Assembly: GCF_963678635.1 (NCBI RefSeq)
Contig: NC_087070.1
Coordinates: forward strand, 49,891,467-49,955,466
DNA length: 64,000 bases
Direction of reading: 5' to 3'
From: Symsagittifera roscoffensis
Lineage: Eukaryota > Xenacoelomorpha > Acoela > Convolutidae
Below the pieces are notes generated by a model. It ran no database searches and was not told the DNA's origin. It worked only from the letters and a program-made list of their open reading frames with translations. Below are positions 58,958 through 64,000 of this stretch, in pieces. Made by a program: the position numbers and the translations under genes. Positions within the stretch are counted from its first letter, which is position 1, and each line of letters starts with the position of its first letter.

Positions 58958-61175
58958 TTTCAAAGGATTATTCTAACCAAAAACACACTCGGTTAAAAAC
59001 TAATCCTACTTTTTAACATCAGACATAATAACCGAACCTAAGATAAATATATGGAACTGCGTTGAAATAAGGAAAAACAATTGAATATATGGTCCTTTAA
59101 TTGCCAAAAGCAAAAGTTATCAAAAATGTAATTATTTTTGCAAATTATTCTTGATACGCAAAATTTTCTTTTGTAATTAACTTTTTCAGATTTGACCTTA
59201 CTTTTTCTTTCTGAAAAGTTAGTTTCTTTTGCGGGCAAAAAAATCAGTATTTAATTTGTTAATTTTTCTCAAAAAATTTTAAATAATAATCAAAGCTGCT
59301 TTACTAACCTTTTAATTTATTGTGTTATGGTATTATGTTATTTCACGCTAGCTTATGTGCGCTCTTTCTGTCTACTCGACTACTTGACTGTGGACTGTTT
59401 TGGCTCAGAGTGGAGATCTAAAAATCAGGACCGGATGAAAATGTGGATGATGCCAGCGTGTCACAGGTTGCAATTTAACTCCCGCTCCCCACGAGACATT
59501 GCGTGTACTGCCAACAACACGGCAACACGTCACCATCGCAAACAGTCCCCCCTTTGCCACGAGTAAATCCTCTTGTAGGGGGAGGGGGTTGTTTGCAAAC
59601 TAGTTGAGAGATGATAAACATCACATATTGAATTGAAGAGATTTATATGAAAATCAAATTAACTTATTTTCGATAGCTCGGAGAACACCAACACGTGCTA
59701 ACATTCAAGATGTTACCATTGTCAAGTGAAGCGATTTAATATTTTTGTTGTTTTAACTTATATTTAATATATTAAGAGTACTTTCTAATAAATTAAGTAA
59801 ACTAAACTGAAAATTGCATCAGTTAATGATCAAATGCTAATGTTGAAATAAGTGAAAGCGCCACGTATCGATAGAGCAACACTCAACAGCGACGTTTTTT
59901 TATTGGTAAGAAAACTCAAAACGAGTCACAAACAAGCAAACGACGCCTAGCAATCCTTATATTCATACTAACCTCACCCCACCTCTCCGCTCCATGCGTA
60001 AAAATAAAGGATGGGGGACAACATTGTCGCAATCCAGAAGGCTTTTCTTTGAAACCATTTTTTTTTCTTCGATTCAAACGCAACTAATTTTATCTGTACC
60101 GGGCCATTGATGAAAAAAGTTTTTTTTTCTCCAGACAAAAGACAAATTTCGATAATTTTTGAATTTTTTAGAGCATTCAAAAAATATTGTTGTCCTGAGC
60201 TCAATTTTAAAAAGATATTCACATGTGATCATTTTTTTAATGGAATTTGAAGTAAATGGTGGCTTACAGATTGCCAATTAATCCAATTTGAGAAAATCAA
60301 CGCGCGATTTATTTCGCGCTATCAACACTTAAGCGGTGATTTAATCCGTCTCAGAAACCGTTCCAAATTAAACTGAGGTATGCTATTTAGTCTAGTTAAC
60401 ACTTTGCTACATGTGAAGGATATCATTGTATTCTTTACATAGTGTGAGCGGGATGATCTTTGTATTTAAAGCAAACACTACTGCATATATTTTAAAAGGC
60501 AGTCGGAACATGCAAGGCTTCGCTCTAATACGACCAGTCGTGTTTAAAATAAAAATAGATTTAGACAATTTAGACCTCCAATTTTCGTTTCCAAAAAAAA
60601 CTTTAATCACTTTTTAAACACTTCAGTGGGTTTGAATGCTCGGCCGAAATAACAAAAAAACTATAAGCAGTTTTAAAAACTAAAACCATTTGCAAAAAAA
60701 GGTTTAAGATTAAACTGCGACGTTTTTTATCAACCAATTTTTCAACGCATGATAATATCAGAAGCTAAAACTGATATTTACTTGCTAATGACAAAAATTT
60801 TTTCTAAATGAAAAATTGAGCCCAATCAGAAATATTTTCAGTGTTTGCTATAGTAGCCATTGTAGATTTTGCTGCAATGTTTACTGCGTGTCGGGCTCTT
60901 GTATTGGCGTACAAATTGCATCATGCGTCATAAAAGATTTTTTTCTAGATTTGAGATCCCATCCAAAAAACACAGATGTATGAAATTTTTCATTAGTGAA
61001 GTTGGTTTCCAACGTGTTTCAAATTAAATTAGATGTTTTACTGTTTAGCTTCAAAGCACTTGTTTCATTTCATGAAAACTTTTTCAATTGCAACACTTAT
61101 ACATTTTCCAGATAATTTTTGCGGTAAGGAAAAATTTCGTTTTTATCATCAACTCAAACATTTTAATTTTATGGA

Positions 61176-61277
61176 TTCGATGTAAGAGATTTGAAGCAAT
61201 CAGTTGAAACCCAAATATTTCAAACATATAGTTTCGATGTAAGAGATTTGAAGCAATCAGTTGAAACCCAAACATTT
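61176..61277. repeat. 57-bp tandem direct repeat, two copies
   Basis: 'ttcgatgtaagagatttgaa' and the following 25 bases occur at 61176 and again at 61233, almost unchanged. Confidence 0.85.
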
Positions 61278-62244
61278 CTGCTTAAAAATTGTTTTTTTTT
61301 CTGACCACAAAAGAATTTGCTAACCAGAGATGAAAAAACAATGATTGAGCAGCAAGGATGCGAGCAGCAATAATTTACACAGATTTTTCTTCCCTTTTTT
61401 GCATGAATCAAAATCTCCGAACAACCTTTTTCTGATATACGTAAATGGTCAAACAGAGTCACCAATTCTTCAGAACAAACCATGATGTATAGCAAAATAC
61501 ACACCCTAGTGTGAATAACTTAAAGTAGCGTTACAATTATGTTTCTGAAAAAATTATTCCCATATTCATTAAAAAATTGTTGAAAAGGTAGGGCGTTTTT
61601 CCCATGAGTTTGCCTTTTTCATGCAAGGTCTTTTACATATTTTCTGAAATCGTCTCATACATATTTTTTGAGTTCTCAGACATCAGATAATATCATAAGC
61701 GGTTGCAGGAGAAATGATTCTGCCCTTTGAAACTGCTGAAATGATAAAAAAAAGAAAAACCTTTCATTGTTTTAGTATACGAAAAGATATATTTATTTTC
61801 GCGTATCAAATTTCTACCGTCACTTCAGTTCGCAAAGATTTAAACACATCCGTTTTTGCATGTTACAAGAACACATGACTACGCGCATTAATTATCTCAA
61901 ATTGGACAAATTAGCGATTTTCAAAACCCCATAATAATACATAAGTTGCTAGACATTTTTATTACATTTGAACTCCGAACAGCAATATCTTTTAAATGGT
62001 ATAATACTTTTGCCGAAAACGCTGTTAAAAATCGAAAACTGACTGAATGAAAAAACAAACCCAACCATAAATAGTCTGCACTTGTTTTACAGTCAGAAAC
62101 ACTATTTTTTTAAGTAAAATGGCCAGTTTAACCGACATACAATTATAAGCGAAGTTTTCATGACAATTTCATCAGAAAAAAAGTGGCCTCTCCTTTCAAA
62201 ACACTTGAGATCCTTTTTTCACCTCTGCTCTCTCGCACGAGGAA

Positions 62245-62330
62245 TAATAACCTTTTTTGGAGACGTAAGTGGTCGGAACATTCTGTGCTAATTGCGCAAA
62301 CACTGGCCTTTCTTGTTTATTTTGCGTGGA
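62245..62330. repeat. Fragment of the 2-kb repeat family
   Basis: 'ggtcggaacattctgtgcta', followed by a 'gcgcaaacactgg' block, resembles 'ggtcggaacctaattgctac' in array unit 4 and the copy at 6826. Confidence 0.45.
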
Positions 62331-62975
62331 GTTTTTTACGATAGTTTGATGTACAAGTAAAGCGATGCGGGGCGGGGCAATAAAACGTTGTCACTTAAGT
62401 TCGTACCATATTAAAAAGCGCAACGTGGCATCGTGTCATCTTTCGAATCTCAGAGATCAAAAAGAACAAAAGTAATTATGCTTTTTGTTTTCACAATTAC
62501 TCACTTCATTTGCACTCTAAATTACTTATCAACAGCCCTATTAAAATCTCACATTGCGTACAAGTGCTTCCGAAGCTGTCGCCAAAATGGTCAAGTCGTC
62601 ATTTTTTTCTAATAACTTAAGTAAATAACACAAGTTGTTTCAACAAGAGTAAGTGTAAATGGCACAATTTTTGTTAACGTGGATTATGCAACGTGGCATA
62701 GTTTGCGCAACATCAACGCATACCCCCCCCCCCCCCCCACTCTCCCTTAAAAAAGTTCGTGGCACTTTGTGGCACGCAAGTGGTCTTAGATAAATAATAC
62801 GTAGTTTGCCACTTTGCAGTTTTAACTCAAGTCACGGGAGTTAAATCTTCAACATCACTAGACCAGCTCGCCTCTTGTAACTCAGAACCGCAAAAAACAA
62901 CAACTCTGTTCTTCATTTTTTCTTTGGAAAAAAAAGAAAAACTGTGACAAAAATTGCCAAAAATAGTTTTCAACC

Positions 62976-63785
62976 ATGAACCAAATTGTGTTCACATTGT
63001 TCACGTCGCTCGTATTAGTCGCGGCTTTGATTGGTCACGTGAGTGGGCAAAAGAGGGGCGAAAAAGAAGACAAAGATGACATTCCTGATGATGAAAAGTG
63101 GATGGTCACCAAGACAGTCTTTTTCGACATCTCAATTGACATGAATGAACCCAAGAGAGTGACTATTGCTCTTTTCGGAGATGCAGCTCCCAACACTGTC
63201 AACAACTTCGCAGCTCTGTCTAAAGGCAATTACAGAGGCGACGTGAGTACTTCTTAAAAAACAAAACTGAAAGAAAAAAGAGGTTTTTCATCGAAGAAAA
63301 AGTTTCTTATAAATTATAAAAGTATTTAAATTTCTTTTGAAATATTTTACTAAGTTTGAAAACTTACTTCCTTTACAATTGGATGTTGATGTTTTAAAGT
63401 ATAGCTTCTTCAAAAAAAATTTTTCACAGAAAAAAAAGTTTCAAAACCGAGCTTTTCTCAAATAAAAAGCATTTATTCAATTTTATTTAGTAGCCAACGA
63501 TACACTTTTATCAACTCTTCTCGTTCACTTATTTCACAATTTAAATCTTAATATTTGCGACAAAATGGTTAATTCAAGCTACCTTATTTTTTGTTTCGTT
63601 TCAGCCCAAATTCGGCTTCAAGGGCACTAAGTTCCACAAGATTGTGAAGGACTTTGTGATCCAAGGGGGAGACATCACGACCGAGGATGGAAGTGGAGGC
63701 AAGAGCATCTACGGACCCTCGTTCAACGACGAGCCATTCTACCACTCACACGTGGGAACCGGATACTTGTCCATGGCCAACAGGG
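62976..63785 (+). CDS. Secretory cyclophilin paralogue with Lys at catalytic Arg55, 5' exons
   Basis: Two exons are visible, 62976-63242 and 63605-63785; the donor at 63786 (GTAAGG) leads to exons beyond the window. Residues 1-24 are a signal peptide ([20 protein letters not shown]), followed by an acidic linker and the cyclophilin fold ([51 protein letters not shown]). The intron after RGD is at the same place as the one after NHD in the minus-strand paralogue. That gene's first intron is absent here, and the next join is shifted. The residue equivalent to cyclophilin A Arg55 is Lys101 (KFHKIV in place of FHR), which in studied cyclophilins would be expected to reduce isomerase activity; binding could remain. 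The start has a favourable context (aaccATGa). Confidence 0.85.
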
Positions 63786-64000
63786 GTAAGGATAGGGAAG
63801 AATACCCACATAAGATTATCAATAAAAAGATATTAATAAAAGATATTATTATTAATAAAAAGATATTAAAAAGATATTAATAAAAGGCTGTATATTTGTA
63901 CTAAGAGAGCTCATCACGTTTACCTGCTGTTGAAACTCGGGATTGAAACCTACAAACATTGTTTTTGGCTACTCTGAAAAAGTGCCCCAAAACGTCCTAA
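63786..64000 (+). other. Intron of the plus-strand cyclophilin
   Basis: Begins GTAAGG and runs to the window end, with several imperfect 'aaaaagatattaata' repeats at 63820-63885. Confidence 0.6.

Larger units (their letters stand above)
58958..62975. other. Divergent intergenic region between two cyclophilins
   Basis: Four kilobases between the start codons of the two divergently transcribed genes, so both promoters should lie here. Apart from a 57-bp tandem pair (61176-61277), a fragment of the 2-kb repeat family (about 62245-62330) and a C run (about 62725-62740), I see nothing definite. Open frames are short and have no family features. Confidence 0.5.

Noticed and set aside
59327..59566. 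79-codon plus-strand open frame between the cyclophilins
   Set aside because: Composition and motifs do not suggest a real protein, and no flanking exons were found.
62720..62745. Long C runs (here, 19185-19215, 20455-20472) as G-quadruplex control sites
   Set aside because: Most such runs sit at a fixed place inside the hAT MITE and are homopolymer slippage tracts. There is no independent sign of a regulatory role.

Overview
This window comes from an AT-rich animal nuclear genome, probably an invertebrate. The genes are split by GT-AG introns, and the proteins are animal types: an EGF-repeat engulfment-type receptor, secreted cyclophilins and a type II membrane protein. Introns and intergenic DNA are full of eukaryotic transposons. 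I cannot name the species from the sequence.

Region by region: (1) 834-8713 (+) holds the last seven exons of a MEGF10/Draper/CED-1-like receptor: EGF-like repeats, one membrane span and a tyrosine-rich tail. One of its introns appears to be GC-AG. (2) 8983-17250 is a tandem array of four non-coding units of about 2 kb. The first two are nearly identical, and each unit carries the same old transposon fragment. (3) 17704-32456 (-) is an eight-exon gene whose exons join in frame to give 466 residues. It is a single-pass type II membrane protein with a possible BRICHOS-like segment. Its introns hold hAT MITEs, an old Ty3/gypsy element with both LTRs (21060-25562), a 40-bp perfect palindrome and a TA-flanked MITE with another MITE nested inside it. 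(4) 32457-37869 has no intact gene, only a 190-bp MITE and a broken FLYWCH/MULE transposase relic. (5) 37870-55603 (-) is a head-to-tail array of five partial copies of one Ty3/gypsy element. Copies 2-5 share one deletion junction, copies 2 and 3 share a nonsense codon, and copies 2-4 share a 6-bp duplication, so the array grew by DNA duplication rather than by repeated insertion. (6) 56381-58957 (-) and 62976 to beyond 63785 (+) are two divergently transcribed secretory cyclophilins. The plus-strand copy has Lys in place of the catalytic Arg.

The real host genes are therefore four: the receptor, the type II membrane protein and two cyclophilins. Nothing in the sequence links them in one pathway, although all four products enter the secretory route. 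Most of the remainder is mobile DNA. At least four MITE families can be separated by their terminal repeats and target-site duplications, alongside two related gypsy families that share a serine-tRNA-type primer site.

All exon joins were read by eye from frame and splice signals. No transcript or database search supports them.
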